Shown piece by piece: positions 44,609 to 53,525 of a stretch of 64,000 nt of DNA. Location: positions 537,501-601,500 of the forward strand of contig NZ_CP146069.1 in assembly GCF_037023735.1 (NCBI RefSeq), written 5' to 3'. Within the stretch, counting starts at the first letter, position 1, and every line of letters starts with the position of its first letter. Position numbers and translations under genes: made by a program. The notes beneath the pieces were generated by a model that saw only the letters and a program-made list of their open reading frames with translations, was not told the origin of the DNA and searched no databases. Origin of the DNA: Roseovarius sp. S88. Its GTDB lineage: Bacteria; Pseudomonadota; Alphaproteobacteria; Rhodobacterales; Rhodobacteraceae.

Positions 44609-45931
44609 ATGGGTGGAATTCCTCACGACCATTACGAACCGAAGGCAGGCTGGGAAAAAGGTCTGGCCAAGCGGTTGCCGATTGTCGGCCTGCTTTACGA
44701 CACGCTGATGATCCCGACGCCGAAGAACCTCAACTGGATGTGGATCTGGGGCATCGTTCTGACCTTCTGTCTGGCGCTGCAAATCATCACAGGTATCGTT
44801 CTGGTGATGCACTACACGCCACACGTTGATCATGCTTTCGCGTCGATTGAGCACATCATGCGCAACGTGAACGGCGGGCATATGCTGCGCTATCTGCACA
44901 TGAACGGCGCATCGCTCTTCTTCTTTGCCGTTTATATCCATATTTTCCGCGGTCTCTACTACGGGTCTTATAAAGCCCCACGTGAGATTACATGGATCAT
45001 CGGTATGCTAATCTATCTGATGATGATGGGCACAGCCTTCATGGGCTATGTGCTACCATGGGGGCAAATGTCCTTCTGGGGTGCGACTGTGATCACCGGT
45101 CTGTTTGGTGCGATCCCGTTCGTTGGCGAGCCGATCCAAACATGGTTGCTGGGTGGACCTGCGGTGGATAACGCCACGCTGAACCGCTTCTTCTCGCTGC
45201 ACTATCTACTGCCTTTCGTGATTGCTGCTCTGGTGGCGCTTCACATCTGGGCCTTCCACACAACGGGTAACAACAACCCAACAGGGGTTGAAGTGCGCCG
45301 TGGCTCGAAAGCAGAAGCCGAGAAAGACACAGTGCCGTTTTGGCCCTACTTCGTGATCAAGGACCTTTTCGCATTAGCCGTGATCCTTGCGGTGTTCTTT
45401 GCGATTGTCGGCTTTATGCCCAACTATCTGGGACACCCCGACAACTACATCGAAGCCAACGCTCTGGCGACGCCTGCGCATATCGTTCCTGAATGGTACT
45501 TCCTGCCGTTCTACGCCATTTTGCGGGCCTTCACCTCAGAAGTGTGGATCGTGCAACTGGCATCATTCGTGACCGGTGGCATCATCGACGCCAAGTTCTT
45601 TGGCGTGCTCGCGATGTTTGGTGCGATTGCGGTTATGGCGCTGGCACCTTGGTTGGACACGTCCATGGTCCGCTCAGGCCGGTACCGCCCCATGTTCAAG
45701 TGGTGGTTCTGGCTTCTGGTCATCGACTTTATCGTGCTTATGTGGTTGGGCGCACGTCCCGCAGAGGAGCCTTATGCGACCTACTCATTGATCGCGTCGG
45801 CCTACTGGTTCGCGTATTTCCTCGTGATCCTTCCGCTTCTGGGCGTGATCGAGAAACCATTGGCGCAACCGGACACGATCGAAGATGACTTCAACGCCCA
45901 TTACGGCAAATCTGCCGAGCCGGCGGAATGA
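44609..45931 (+). CDS. petB: Cytochrome b of the bc1 complex
   Basis: The 440-residue eight-helix membrane subunit holds both b haems and the Qo and Qi quinone sites. Haem ligands are in the helices with [19 protein letters not shown] and [20 protein letters not shown], and the Qo motif PEWY is present ([12 protein letters not shown]). It starts 12 bases after petA and overlaps the petC leader region. Confidence 0.96.
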   Translation: MGGIPHDHYEPKAGWEKGLAKRLPIVGLLYDTLMIPTPKNLNWMWIWGIVLTFCLALQIITGIVLVMHYTPHVDHAFASIEHIMRNVNGGHMLRYLHMNGASLFFFAVYIHIFRGLYYGSYKAPREITWIIGMLIYLMMMGTAFMGYVLPWGQMSFWGATVITGLFGAIPFVGEPIQTWLLGGPAVDNATLNRFFSLHYLLPFVIAALVALHIWAFHTTGNNNPTGVEVRRGSKAEAEKDTVPFWPYFVIKDLFALAVILAVFFAIVGFMPNYLGHPDNYIEANALATPAHIVPEWYFLPFYAILRAFTSEVWIVQLASFVTGGIIDAKFFGVLAMFGAIAVMALAPWLDTSMVRSGRYRPMFKWWFWLLVIDFIVLMWLGARPAEEPYATYSLIASAYWFAYFLVILPLLGVIEKPLAQPDTIEDDFNAHYGKSAEPAE

Positions 45932-45945
45932 GAAAGGATCAGGCT

Positions 45946-46746
45946 ATGATTAAGACACTCGCAAAAAGCGCTGTCGCCGCTCTGGGCCTTTCTGCCGGAG
46001 CCGCCTTCGCCGCAGGCGGCGAAGGGGAGGTGAAGGACGTTGACTTTTCGTTCGAAGGTCCGTTTGGCAAATTTGACCAAGCACAGCTGCAACGTGGTCT
46101 GCAGGTCTACACAGAGATCTGCGCTGGCTGCCACGGATTGCAATACGTGCCGCTCCGGACGCTGGGTGACGAAGGCGGTCCGCATTTTTCAGAAGATGAA
46201 GTGCGTGCCTATTCTGAACAGTTCGAAGTTTGGGATCCAGAGCTGCTGGATGGCGAGGGCGATTTTCGTTCGGCTGTCCCCACAGATCATTTCCCAAAGT
46301 CGGCTATTCGGACCGCACCTGATCTGAGCCTTATGGCCAAGGCGCGTGCTGGTTTCCATGGGCCTGAAGGCACAGGCATCAACCAGCTTGTCAAAGGTAT
46401 GGGTGGTCCTGAATACATCTACTCGATCCTCACCAGCTACACAGGCGAGGAAAAGGAAGAAGCAGGCACCATCTTTTACGAAAACAAGGCCTTCCCTGGA
46501 GGCTGGATCGCGATGGCACCGCCTCTCTATGGTGAAGACGTCGAGTTTGCGGATGGTCACGAGAATGACCTGAGCCACATCTCCAAGGACGTGGCGGCCT
46601 TCCTGACCTGGACTGCGGAACCCAAGCTCATGGCCCGCAAACAAGCTGGTCTGACGGCTGTGATCTTTCTGACGGTTCTGTCCGTTCTGCTTTATCTTAC
46701 GAACAAGCGGATCTGGGCGCCGATTAAAGGTAAGAAAAACAGCTAA
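45946..46746 (+). CDS. petC: Cytochrome c1 of the bc1 complex
   Basis: The 266-residue subunit has a signal peptide ([22 protein letters not shown]), the haem site CAGCH, a Met ligand in the C-terminal third, and one C-terminal membrane helix ([17 protein letters not shown]) followed by basic residues. ATG 45946 with AAAGGATC upstream is preferred over an ATG 18 bases earlier that overlaps the petB stop. A strong terminator ends the operon. Confidence 0.95.
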   Translation: MIKTLAKSAVAALGLSAGAAFAAGGEGEVKDVDFSFEGPFGKFDQAQLQRGLQVYTEICAGCHGLQYVPLRTLGDEGGPHFSEDEVRAYSEQFEVWDPELLDGEGDFRSAVPTDHFPKSAIRTAPDLSLMAKARAGFHGPEGTGINQLVKGMGGPEYIYSILTSYTGEEKEEAGTIFYENKAFPGGWIAMAPPLYGEDVEFADGHENDLSHISKDVAAFLTWTAEPKLMARKQAGLTAVIFLTVLSVLLYLTNKRIWAPIKGKKNS

Positions 46747-46770
46747 GCCTGGCTACAAACCAAAACAAAA

Positions 46771-46800
46771 AGCCCCCGCTGAAATTCAGCGGGGGTTTTC
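46771..46800. terminator. Bidirectional terminator between petC and the puc gene set
   Basis: CCCCCGCTGA and TCAGCGGGGG (46773-46782, 46786-46795) form a 10-bp stem, preceded by AAAAAG and followed by TTTTC. It can end transcription of petABC and of the converging minus-strand puc operon. Confidence 0.88.
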
Positions 46801-46819
46801 ATTTGAACGCGTGTTGGGC

Positions 46820-47524
46820 TTAGGGGCGCGTCATTACCGCTGGGAAACCCAGGGCCCGTGACAGAGGCAGAGACCCGCCCGGGATCACCGAAAGACGGCG
46901 CTCCTTGGTGGATAGAAGTTTCTGCGGCCAGAACATCCGGGACATGTGCTTACCTCCGCGGATGGCTGAACGTGCTTCGCGGTTCTTTTTCAGAAGTGGC
47001 ATTGGCCAGAAGAAACGGGACATGTATCGCCCGCCGTTGATCGCCGATGTGCGCGGACGGTGCTTGAGCAGTAGCTTGGGGCCAACCCCGTGTGACACCG
47101 GGCCGCCTGATGGAATGCGGCGGTTGTGCACGCGTGTCGTCAGGAAATGCGGGTGCGAGTCCATAATGCTAGGCGCGCGGCTTGGCTTGTCTGGAACATG
47201 CGTTTCCTCGGTCACATCGCCCAAATCAATGGGGTTGTTCCGGTCCATCACATTGCGCGTAAGTTTGGCCGCGCCCAAAGGACGGTAGGTGGCATGCACA
47301 ACCACAGCTGCCTTGCCGCTGCCGATATGCTTGGCATAAGCTTTTGCCGCATTTGCCGCGACACTGTAGCCGCTTATGCGGGTGGCGAGGTCTTTCTCAC
47401 CTTCGCCTGCTTTGGCTGTCACAACGCGCACCGCACGCTGTGGTACTCCTTCAAAACGAAGCCGGTCGGCCACGCCCTGCGCGAGTTTTTCGCTTTCGAA
47501 TAAACGGCTGATGACCTGTGTCAT
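46820..47524 (-). CDS. Repeat protein coupled to pucC, candidate LH2 accessory factor
   Basis: This gene is not a named family known to me. The 234-residue N-terminal part (residues 1-80, VISRLFESEKLAQGVADRLR) resembles the YflT/general-stress-like alpha-beta domain. From residue 137 four units of 25-26 residues follow, with Ile137, Ile162, Ile188 and Ile214 before Gly-Gly; the two central units read GGxxMSRxFWPxxLL. The ATG overlaps the pucC stop in ATGA, and pucC follows pucBA, so the protein belongs to the LH2 unit. In Rhodobacter capsulatus the corresponding places are pucD and pucE, which stabilise LH2; this one looks unrelated in sequence. Confidence 0.7.
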   Translation of the reverse strand: MTQVISRLFESEKLAQGVADRLRFEGVPQRAVRVVTAKAGEGEKDLATRISGYSVAANAAKAYAKHIGSGKAAVVVHATYRPLGAAKLTRNVMDRNNPIDLGDVTEETHVPDKPSRAPSIMDSHPHFLTTRVHNRRIPSGGPVSHGVGPKLLLKHRPRTSAINGGRYMSRFFWPMPLLKKNREARSAIRGGKHMSRMFWPQKLLSTKERRLSVIPGGSLPLSRALGFPAVMTRP

Positions 47525-48972
47525 GATACCTCCACCGATTTCTGGTCTGTCCCCGCCACAGACCGCGCACCTGCGGCCCGAGAACGAGAGTCTTTTATGC
47601 CAAGCCCCAGAGGGACCGCCACCATGACGGCCAGTGTGAGCATGACGATTTCAATCATGAATACTAAATTGTAGGGCGCATGCGCCGCAATTCCAGCCGG
47701 ACCTGAAGCGCTCAGCATCACATCGCGGACAATTCCGGCCAAAGCGACGGCTATTCCGGCGCATGTGGCTTGGACAGCGCCCCATGTGCCAAGAGCCATG
47801 CCGATCTGCCCTTTGGGTGCAGCGCGCATGGTTGCAGTGAGCGTTGCATGTCCAAAAAGACCTGCGCCCAAACCTGTTAGGAACGTGCCCACGAGGAACA
47901 TCAATATTCCGCCGCCCAGCGACGATAGGATAATGGCTGCGAAGCCCGGAATGCCAATCAGCGCGCCTGTACGGCCCAACCTTGTTGGCGATGCGCCCTG
48001 GCCCAGAACATGAGAGGCATATCCAAAGCCCAAGAGCGTGCCTCCTGCCAACAGCGCAGTCAGTTTCGTGGTCTGCGCTACGCTTAATCCAAGAGCTTGG
48101 CCACCATAAGGTTCCAGCAGAACATCTGCCATGCCGTACCCAAATGTGCCCAGAGCGATCACGAGAAGCAGACGTTTCATTGTGGGACGTTTGACAAGAT
48201 TGCGCATCGCAACTTCAAACTTTTCCGGGCGAGCTTCCAGCATCTGCACCGCACGGACCCGGTCGCGCGCCTCTTGTTTCCACATGGCGAACATGTTGAG
48301 TGACACTGTTGCCACCGCACAGCCCTGAATAACCTGGATAAGGCGCCCCGGCGTGTAATTCTCCAGCAGAGCTCCAAAGATGAGCGCGCTTCCTACCATG
48401 CCAAAAAGAAGCATGACATACATCAGCCCTACGACTTTTGGCTGATCTTCATCCTCTACGAGATCTGTGGCCAAAGCCAGACCTACGGTTTGCACCATGT
48501 GCAGGCCCGCTCCGACGAGCAAAAACGCCAAGGCCGCAGAGCCAATGCCAATCCAGCGTGGAGCATCCACAGCCTCGCCATACCCTGACAGCACTAAGAG
48601 CGCGAAGGGCATGATGGCAAAGCCGCCAAATTGATAGAGCGTGCCCTTCCAAATGTAGGGAGCACGGCGAAGACCCAATGCAGAGACATGCGTATCAGAT
48701 TTGTATCCGATCAGCGTGCGCAGAGGGGCAAAGAGAAGCGGTAAGGCCAGCATGATCGCGACGATCGAGGCAGGAACCGCCAGTTCGACAATCATCACGC
48801 GGTTCAGCGTGCCCACCAAAAGGACCAACGCCATACCAACAGTGACCTGGAAAAGCGAAAGTCGGAGCAAACGCGACAAAGGCACCTCGTCGGTCGCCAC
48901 ATCTGCGAAAGGCAGATACTTTGGCCCGATTGACGCCAGTTTGCGTAACGCAAAGCTCCGATAGTTGAACAT
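47521..48972 (-). CDS. pucC: PucC-type light-harvesting assembly protein (BCD/MFS family)
   Basis: The 483-residue protein with twelve predicted membrane helices belongs to the PucC/LhaA/BCH2 family, which handles bacteriochlorophyll or assembles light-harvesting complexes. Signs are PLSRLLRLSLFQVTVGMALVLL near the N-terminus, RTLIGYKSDTH, and RRAPYIWKGTLYQFGGFAIMPF. It follows pucBA by 110 bases containing a hairpin. It may be PucC for LH2 rather than LhaA for LH1, judged from its place. Confidence 0.9.
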   Translation of the reverse strand: MFNYRSFALRKLASIGPKYLPFADVATDEVPLSRLLRLSLFQVTVGMALVLLVGTLNRVMIVELAVPASIVAIMLALPLLFAPLRTLIGYKSDTHVSALGLRRAPYIWKGTLYQFGGFAIMPFALLVLSGYGEAVDAPRWIGIGSAALAFLLVGAGLHMVQTVGLALATDLVEDEDQPKVVGLMYVMLLFGMVGSALIFGALLENYTPGRLIQVIQGCAVATVSLNMFAMWKQEARDRVRAVQMLEARPEKFEVAMRNLVKRPTMKRLLLVIALGTFGYGMADVLLEPYGGQALGLSVAQTTKLTALLAGGTLLGFGYASHVLGQGASPTRLGRTGALIGIPGFAAIILSSLGGGILMFLVGTFLTGLGAGLFGHATLTATMRAAPKGQIGMALGTWGAVQATCAGIAVALAGIVRDVMLSASGPAGIAAHAPYNLVFMIEIVMLTLAVMVAVPLGLGIKDSRSRAAGARSVAGTDQKSVEVS

Positions 48973-49050
48973 CGAGTTTCGGCACCGGGCAATCCCGGCG
49001 CAGTCCTGAATGTGGGTGCGGCGGAACCCGTCAACCGCCGTTTTGCGAAA

Positions 49051-49075
49051 GGCCCGAGACGTCTGGCGTCCGGCC
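49051..49075 (-). promoter_or_regulatory. Intercistronic hairpin between pucA and pucC
   Basis: GGCC...GACG and CGTC...GGCC arms form an interrupted 8-bp stem with a short loop just after the pucA stop. A second stem CGGCGG/CCGCCG lies at 49019-49040. Such hairpins protect puc and puf mRNA and give high antenna-to-pucC ratios; the role here is inferred. Confidence 0.55.
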
Positions 49076-49082
49076 CCCTAGC

Positions 49083-49409
49083 TTATTGTGTTACAGATGC
49101 CAGAACGTCTGGCTTCTGAATGATCGCCGTTGCGACCGATCCGTCCGGCATGACAAGTGTCACTTCGGTCTGACCATCCGCGCGCGGCGTCACATAGCTT
49201 ACCTTGGCTGTATCAAGCTGCTCACTCTGTTCAAGAGCTGCCGACTGATCGCCTGTGCCCATCGGAACACCCTGGAGGAAATCATCCACCCATGAGGTAT
49301 TGCTCAGAACTGCGACGTGTACGGCAAAAGAGCCTACCGCAACAGCACCAAGGAAAATCGGTACGCCCACATTCGGGGATACCACGAGCCACATCTTAGC
49401 ATTGTTCAT
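49083..49409 (-). CDS. pucA: LH2 light-harvesting alpha polypeptide, long form
   Basis: The protein binds bacteriochlorophyll in the peripheral antenna. Residues 1-45 match LH2 alpha chains exactly in register: MNNAKMWLVV start, one membrane helix, His31 (AVHVAVLSNTSW) as the magnesium ligand, Trp40. Positions 44-45 are Phe-Leu, where B800-850 complexes have Tyr-Trp. The chain runs to 108 residues, about twice the usual length, with a 60-residue hydrophilic tail (QTEVTLVMPDGSVATAIIQ). AAGGAGGAG precedes ATG 49409; pucB ends 12 bases upstream. Confidence 0.92.
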   Translation of the reverse strand: MNNAKMWLVVSPNVGVPIFLGAVAVGSFAVHVAVLSNTSWVDDFLQGVPMGTGDQSAALEQSEQLDTAKVSYVTPRADGQTEVTLVMPDGSVATAIIQKPDVLASVTQ

Positions 49410-49421
49410 GTCAGCTCCTCC

Positions 49422-49577
49422 TTAGCCCAGCCACGGTGTGGACACGGCCACGAGAATATGCGCCAAAAGCGCGATGACGCCGAAGACGCGCGTACCATCA
49501 ATAAGATAGCTATGCACTTCCTCCGCTTCACGTAGGGTCAGGCCTGTTGGCCAGACTTTATCAGGATCATCGGACAT
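49422..49577 (-). CDS. pucB: LH2 light-harvesting beta polypeptide
   Basis: The 51-residue antenna beta chain reads LREAEEVHSYLIDGTRVFGV, followed by a membrane helix with His40 (LLAHILVAVSTPWLG) as bacteriochlorophyll ligand and His22 near the B800 region. ATG 49577 with AAGGAGA upstream is chosen; the preceding in-frame codons are leader. It is the first gene of the puc operon. Confidence 0.94.
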   Translation of the reverse strand: MSDDPDKVWPTGLTLREAEEVHSYLIDGTRVFGVIALLAHILVAVSTPWLG

Positions 49578-49979
49578 TTCCGTCTCCTTCTTCTTGGTCC
49601 TGCACAGTGATCTCCGCCAGCCCGAATGGACAAGCCAAACATCACTGCAGGCCAGCGTTGCAGGCACGCCAACCTGAATCAAAGGTGTCACATTAGTTGG
49701 ACGAAAACAAATGTAAATTTTACTTTACACCTTGAAGTTACGAACTAGCGGCCGGGCTGCGTTCAATGGATGGCGTGTCAGAATGTCGCAACGCGTATGA
49801 TTTTGCAGGAAAAACCTGGCCCACTTGAGAAAGCACAACCGCCGATTAAGGCGTGGCAAGCCTGCAAGTCTTTGGTGCTGATAATAGAAACGCAGCCACA
49901 TCTGATCAAAAAAATCCTACAAAATGCCGATTCAATGGCTGGCTGTGCGAATCCTTTTTGGTTTGCGAGCCGTAATTCC
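49578..49979. other. puc upstream region
   Basis: These 402 bases between pucB and the 3' end of alkB contain the PpsR-type sites at 49686-49729. The part from about 49740 to 49979 shows no recognisable gene or strong hairpin. Confidence 0.6.
49686..49729 (-). promoter_or_regulatory. Two PpsR/CrtJ-type binding sites of the puc promoter
   Basis: A perfect TGT-N12-ACA palindrome lies at 49712-49729 and a near-match TGT-N12-ACG at 49686-49703, 8 bases apart. PpsR/CrtJ, the aerobic repressor of photosynthesis genes, binds exactly this motif, often as pairs with this spacing. They sit about 110-150 bases upstream of the pucB start. Confidence 0.75.
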
Positions 49980-51122
49980 CTAGCGCGGCTTTGGCGTCCG
50001 CGCGGTGTTGTATGGCATCCAATCCGTGATCTCTGGATAATACATTTCCCGCCACCGACGCACGCGTGGGTTCATCACCTTTCGCCAGATTGGTGGTACC
50101 ATGGCGGCCATGGTCATTACTGGATATCCATAGGGAAGTTGTGGTGCTTCTTCTTCAGAATAAGTCTGCAAGAGCGGAAAGCGCCGGTTGGGTTTGTAGT
50201 GATGATCCGAATGGCGTTGGAGATTGATGAGCAACCAGTTCGATGCCTTGTGCGCTGCGTTCCAACTGTGCTGGGGTTTGACGTGCTCATACTTGCCATC
50301 GCCCAGATGTTTGCGGGTCAAGCCGTAATGCTCGACATAGTTCACCAGTTCCAGCTGCCAGATCGCTACGAAGGCCTGCCAGATGAAAAGCATCACGCCA
50401 ATCCAGCCGCCGATCAAAGCTGCAAGCACCAATGCGTAGGCTTGCAACCCCCAATAGAGCCAGAACGGATTGGAAAGATCATACCACGGCTTGCCGCGAC
50501 GCTCCTGCATCGCGGCTTCGGCACGAAAAGCGGATTTAAAGCAATTCACCAGCACGCGTGGAAAAAACCGATGGAAGCCTTCGTTGTAGCGTGCTGTGAC
50601 CGGATCCCGGGGTGTGCCGACATAGCGGTGATGCACCAAAAGGTGTTCAGAGCGGAAATGTGAATAAAGCACCATGGCGAGCAGGGCATCGGCAAAGAAC
50701 CGTTCGGACTTGTTCTTTTGGTGCATCAATTCATGCGAAAAATTGATGCCCACAGTTCCTGAGATGACACCCATCCCAAAAAATAGAACAACCGTTTCAA
50801 GCGGCGACAGATGCGCATCGCCAGGGCCTGTCGCGTACCAGATCATCCAGAAGAGCAGGCAAAACTGAATCGGTGCCCAGATGATTGTGACGGCTGAATA
50901 GAGGCGGACATGTTTGTCGCGCGTGTGAGGGTCGAGATTTTCAAGTTCCAATCCAAGCACAGCATCAAGGGCCGCAAAGAAATACCATGTGATCACCGGC
51001 AAAAGTAAAAGCGTCCAGCCGCCCTGAATGGCGGCAAACAGAGCAAGCGGGACAAGCGCCAGCGACATCCAGAACGGCAGGACGCGCTGCCAACGGCCAA
51101 TATTCTGAGCGGAACTGCTCAT
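49980..51122 (-). CDS. alkB: Alkane 1-monooxygenase (AlkB-type)
   Basis: The 380-residue integral membrane di-iron enzyme hydroxylates the terminal carbon of alkanes or related chains. The histidine boxes are present: HELMHQKN, HLLVHHRYVG and LQRHSDHHYKPNRRF, along with the NYVEHYGL motif typical of AlkB. Six membrane segments are visible. ATG 51122 with GGAG upstream is chosen over a start 21 bases earlier. No rubredoxin or rubredoxin reductase is nearby. Confidence 0.92.
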   Translation of the reverse strand: MSSSAQNIGRWQRVLPFWMSLALVPLALFAAIQGGWTLLLLPVITWYFFAALDAVLGLELENLDPHTRDKHVRLYSAVTIIWAPIQFCLLFWMIWYATGPGDAHLSPLETVVLFFGMGVISGTVGINFSHELMHQKNKSERFFADALLAMVLYSHFRSEHLLVHHRYVGTPRDPVTARYNEGFHRFFPRVLVNCFKSAFRAEAAMQERRGKPWYDLSNPFWLYWGLQAYALVLAALIGGWIGVMLFIWQAFVAIWQLELVNYVEHYGLTRKHLGDGKYEHVKPQHSWNAAHKASNWLLINLQRHSDHHYKPNRRFPLLQTYSEEEAPQLPYGYPVMTMAAMVPPIWRKVMNPRVRRWREMYYPEITDWMPYNTARTPKPR

Positions 51123-51155
51123 GGTATCTCCAGGGATTCTCAAAAAGTGAAACGA

Positions 51156-52216
51156 TCAGTTCAGATTTTGCAGCTTTTCTTTCGCCAAGTCAAAAACCTT
51201 CCGCATGACGGTGGGTAATTCTGCGGGTTTGAACCGTTCATGAGGAACAAATTCCCCGGTTTCCGGCTTGGAGGCGGTCGGAACAACTGCAATCTCGATG
51301 TCGAGATGCAAATGAAAATGTGTGAACGTGTGCCGGGCCTCTGCCGCTAGTTTTTGCCAAGGCGCCTCAAGGGGCGGAGCCGGTGCAGGTGTTTCGGACC
51401 ATTCGCTTCCGGGCCAGCCGAGCATTCCGCCGAGTAGACCTTTGTCCGGTCGGCGTTCCAAAAGCCAGGCACCATCTGCGCGCCGCACAACATAGGCCGT
51501 GCCGCGGCGGGTTGGTTTGGGTTTTTTGGGCTCTTGCCTGGCAATTCCGCTTGAATGCCCAGTTTGCGCGCGACACAGGCCATCATCCAGGGGCAAATAC
51601 CACAGGCGGGCGATCGGGGCGTACAAACCGTTGCCCCGAGGTCCATGACGGCTTGAGCATAGTCACCTGGACGGGTAACGGGTGTTAGTTTGGCTGCGCG
51701 CTCTTTGATCTCTGGTTTCGCGGCGGGCAGTGGCGTGCGAATGGCAAACATCCGCGCCATGACCCGCTCGACATTTCCGTCAACCACAACTTCTGGCGCA
51801 TCAAAGGCGATCGCGGAAATCGCCGCTGAAGTGTAAGGGCCGACACCCGGCAGTTTTTGCAGGGACTCGGCGGTTTCGGGAAATCGCCCACCATAGTCTT
51901 CAGCCACCACGCGCGCGCATTTCAAAAGGTTCCGCGCTCGCGCATAATATCCAAGCCCGGCCCATTCGCCCATCACCTGCGCATCTTCGGCTGCGGCCAA
52001 GTCTGTTACACCGGGCCAAAGCGACGTGAACCTCTCGTAGTAGCTTTTCACCGCGGCCACAGTGGTTTGCTGCAGCATAATCTCGCTGAGCCACACGCGA
52101 TAGGGATCAGGCGAAATGCCAGCCGCGCGATCAGACGGAGACACGCGCCAAGGCAGCACACGCGCGTGTCTGTCATACCAATCAAGCAAGGCACTCGACA
52201 TTTTCAATTCACGCAT
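51156..52216 (-). pseudogene. mutY: A/G-specific adenine glycosylase with an internal frameshift
   Basis: MutY removes adenine mispaired with 8-oxoguanine. The N-terminal frame (52216 to 51347) has the catalytic Glu in SEIMLQQTTV, the HhH-GPD motif LPGVGPYTSAAI, catalytic Asp in VDGNVERV, and the 4Fe-4S cysteines (CTPRSPACGICPWMMAC). The C-terminal NUDIX-like 8-oxoG-sensing domain continues in the -1 frame (RRGTAYVVRRADGAWLLERRPDKG) to 51156. The break falls at an A6 run (T6 at 51522-51527 on the plus strand). One added A would restore ELPGKSPKKPKPTRRG. Either a sequencing or natural one-base loss, or programmed -1 frameshifting on A-AAA-AAC, can explain it. Without a shift the product is 289 residues and lacks the sensor domain. 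Confidence 0.85.
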
Positions 52217-52309
52217 CTGTTACTCCGCGTTATCCTGCCGTAAGAGGCTTTGCATTTGTGTCACCCGCGACATGCCTTACATTAGAATGAATTGCAGGGG
52301 AGAACAGCC

Positions 52310-52831
52310 ATGCCCACGCGTGAGGGCACAACATACGGCTTCAAAAGAAGTGGCGCGTTGCTGGCGTCGCAGATCCGTAAAGGATCGGAAAGCCGTGGGT
52401 TTGCTGTGTCCCGTGTCGTAACCCACTGGCCCGAGATCGCGGGTGAAGAAGTCGCTGCGTTCTCGCGCCCTGTGAAAGTGAGTTATACGCGCGGTGGGTT
52501 TGGTGCCACGTTAACGGTGCTTACTACTGGTGCGCAGGCGCCGATACTGGAAATGCAAAAAGAGGCGCTTCGGGATCGGGTGAATGCCGCTTATGGCTAC
52601 AATGCCATTTCGCGGATTCACATCACGCAGACAGCTCCTGTAGGATTTTCCGAAGGGCAAGCGGATTTTGAGCATCGTCCAAGGGGCGAGAAGGCCACGC
52701 CCGAACCGGATACGCAAACACAAGCGGAAGCGGCCGACCTTGCCGACCCTGTGGCAGACAATGACCTGCGAGCAGCCCTTGAAAAACTGGGCCAGAACGT
52801 GCTTACGAAATCAAAAATTTCCAAACCTTAA
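52310..52831 (+). CDS. DUF721/DciA-like protein
   Basis: The 173-residue protein has the DUF721 (DciA-type) domain: FKRSGALLASQIRKGSESRGFAVSRVVTHWPEIAGEEVAAFSRP and the beta strand GGFGATLTVLTTGAQAPILEMQKEAL. DciA proteins load or position the replicative helicase in bacteria lacking DnaC. The C-terminal tail is acidic and low in complexity. GGGGAGA precedes ATG 52310. It is 10 bases before the DsbA-like gene. Confidence 0.8.
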   Translation: MPTREGTTYGFKRSGALLASQIRKGSESRGFAVSRVVTHWPEIAGEEVAAFSRPVKVSYTRGGFGATLTVLTTGAQAPILEMQKEALRDRVNAAYGYNAISRIHITQTAPVGFSEGQADFEHRPRGEKATPEPDTQTQAEAADLADPVADNDLRAALEKLGQNVLTKSKISKP

Positions 52832-52841
52832 AGGTGACTGA

Positions 52842-53525
52842 ATGAGAAATGTTGTACTCTCCGGGGCGATTGCCCTTGCCATTGCTGCGCTGGGAGCTTG
52901 GTGGATGACCTCGAGCGCTGGGACGAACAATCAGGCCACGGCGAATTTGCTGGGGGCCGCACATGCGCAAGACGCAGACGCCGAGATTGACCTCTCTCTT
53001 GTCGAGGAAATGACCCTGGGCGCAGAGGATGCGCCGGTCACGATTGTGGAATACGCATCCTTCACCTGCCCACATTGCGCATCTTTTCACAAAAGCCAGT
53101 TCAAGGAACTCAAGTCCGAGTTCATCGACACTGGTAAGGTCAAATTCATCTACCGCGATGTCTACTTTGACCGTTTTGGACTATGGGCCGCGATGGTTGC
53201 GCGATGTGGTGGGGCAGAGCGGTTCTTCGGCATCTCCGACATGATTTACGAGCAGCAAAGCGAATGGATTGCCGGAGGCACCGACCCTGTGGCAATCACC
53301 AACAATCTCCGTCGCATTGGCAAGGTTGCGGGCCTGAGCGACGAGCAGCTTGACGCCTGCCTGTCAGATGCGGACAAGGCGCAGGCTTTGGTCGCAGTGT
53401 ATCAACAGAACGCCGAGACCGATGGTGTGAACTCGACGCCGACACTGATCATCAACGGTGAAAAGCACGGCAACATGTCCTATGCCGAATTGAAAGGCAT
53501 CATTGACGGGCAATTGCCACAATGA
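52842..53525 (+). CDS. DsbA-family thiol:disulfide protein
   Basis: The 227-residue exported protein (N-terminal hydrophobic segment, residues 6-25) has the thioredoxin-fold DsbA active site CPHC in EYASFTCPHCASF and the cis-Pro near NSTPTLIINGE. It resembles DsbA/BdbD-type proteins that introduce or isomerise disulfides in the periplasm. Its stop overlaps the CoA-transferase start by 4 bases. Confidence 0.88.
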   Translation: MRNVVLSGAIALAIAALGAWWMTSSAGTNNQATANLLGAAHAQDADAEIDLSLVEEMTLGAEDAPVTIVEYASFTCPHCASFHKSQFKELKSEFIDTGKVKFIYRDVYFDRFGLWAAMVARCGGAERFFGISDMIYEQQSEWIAGGTDPVAITNNLRRIGKVAGLSDEQLDACLSDADKAQALVAVYQQNAETDGVNSTPTLIINGEKHGNMSYAELKGIIDGQLPQ

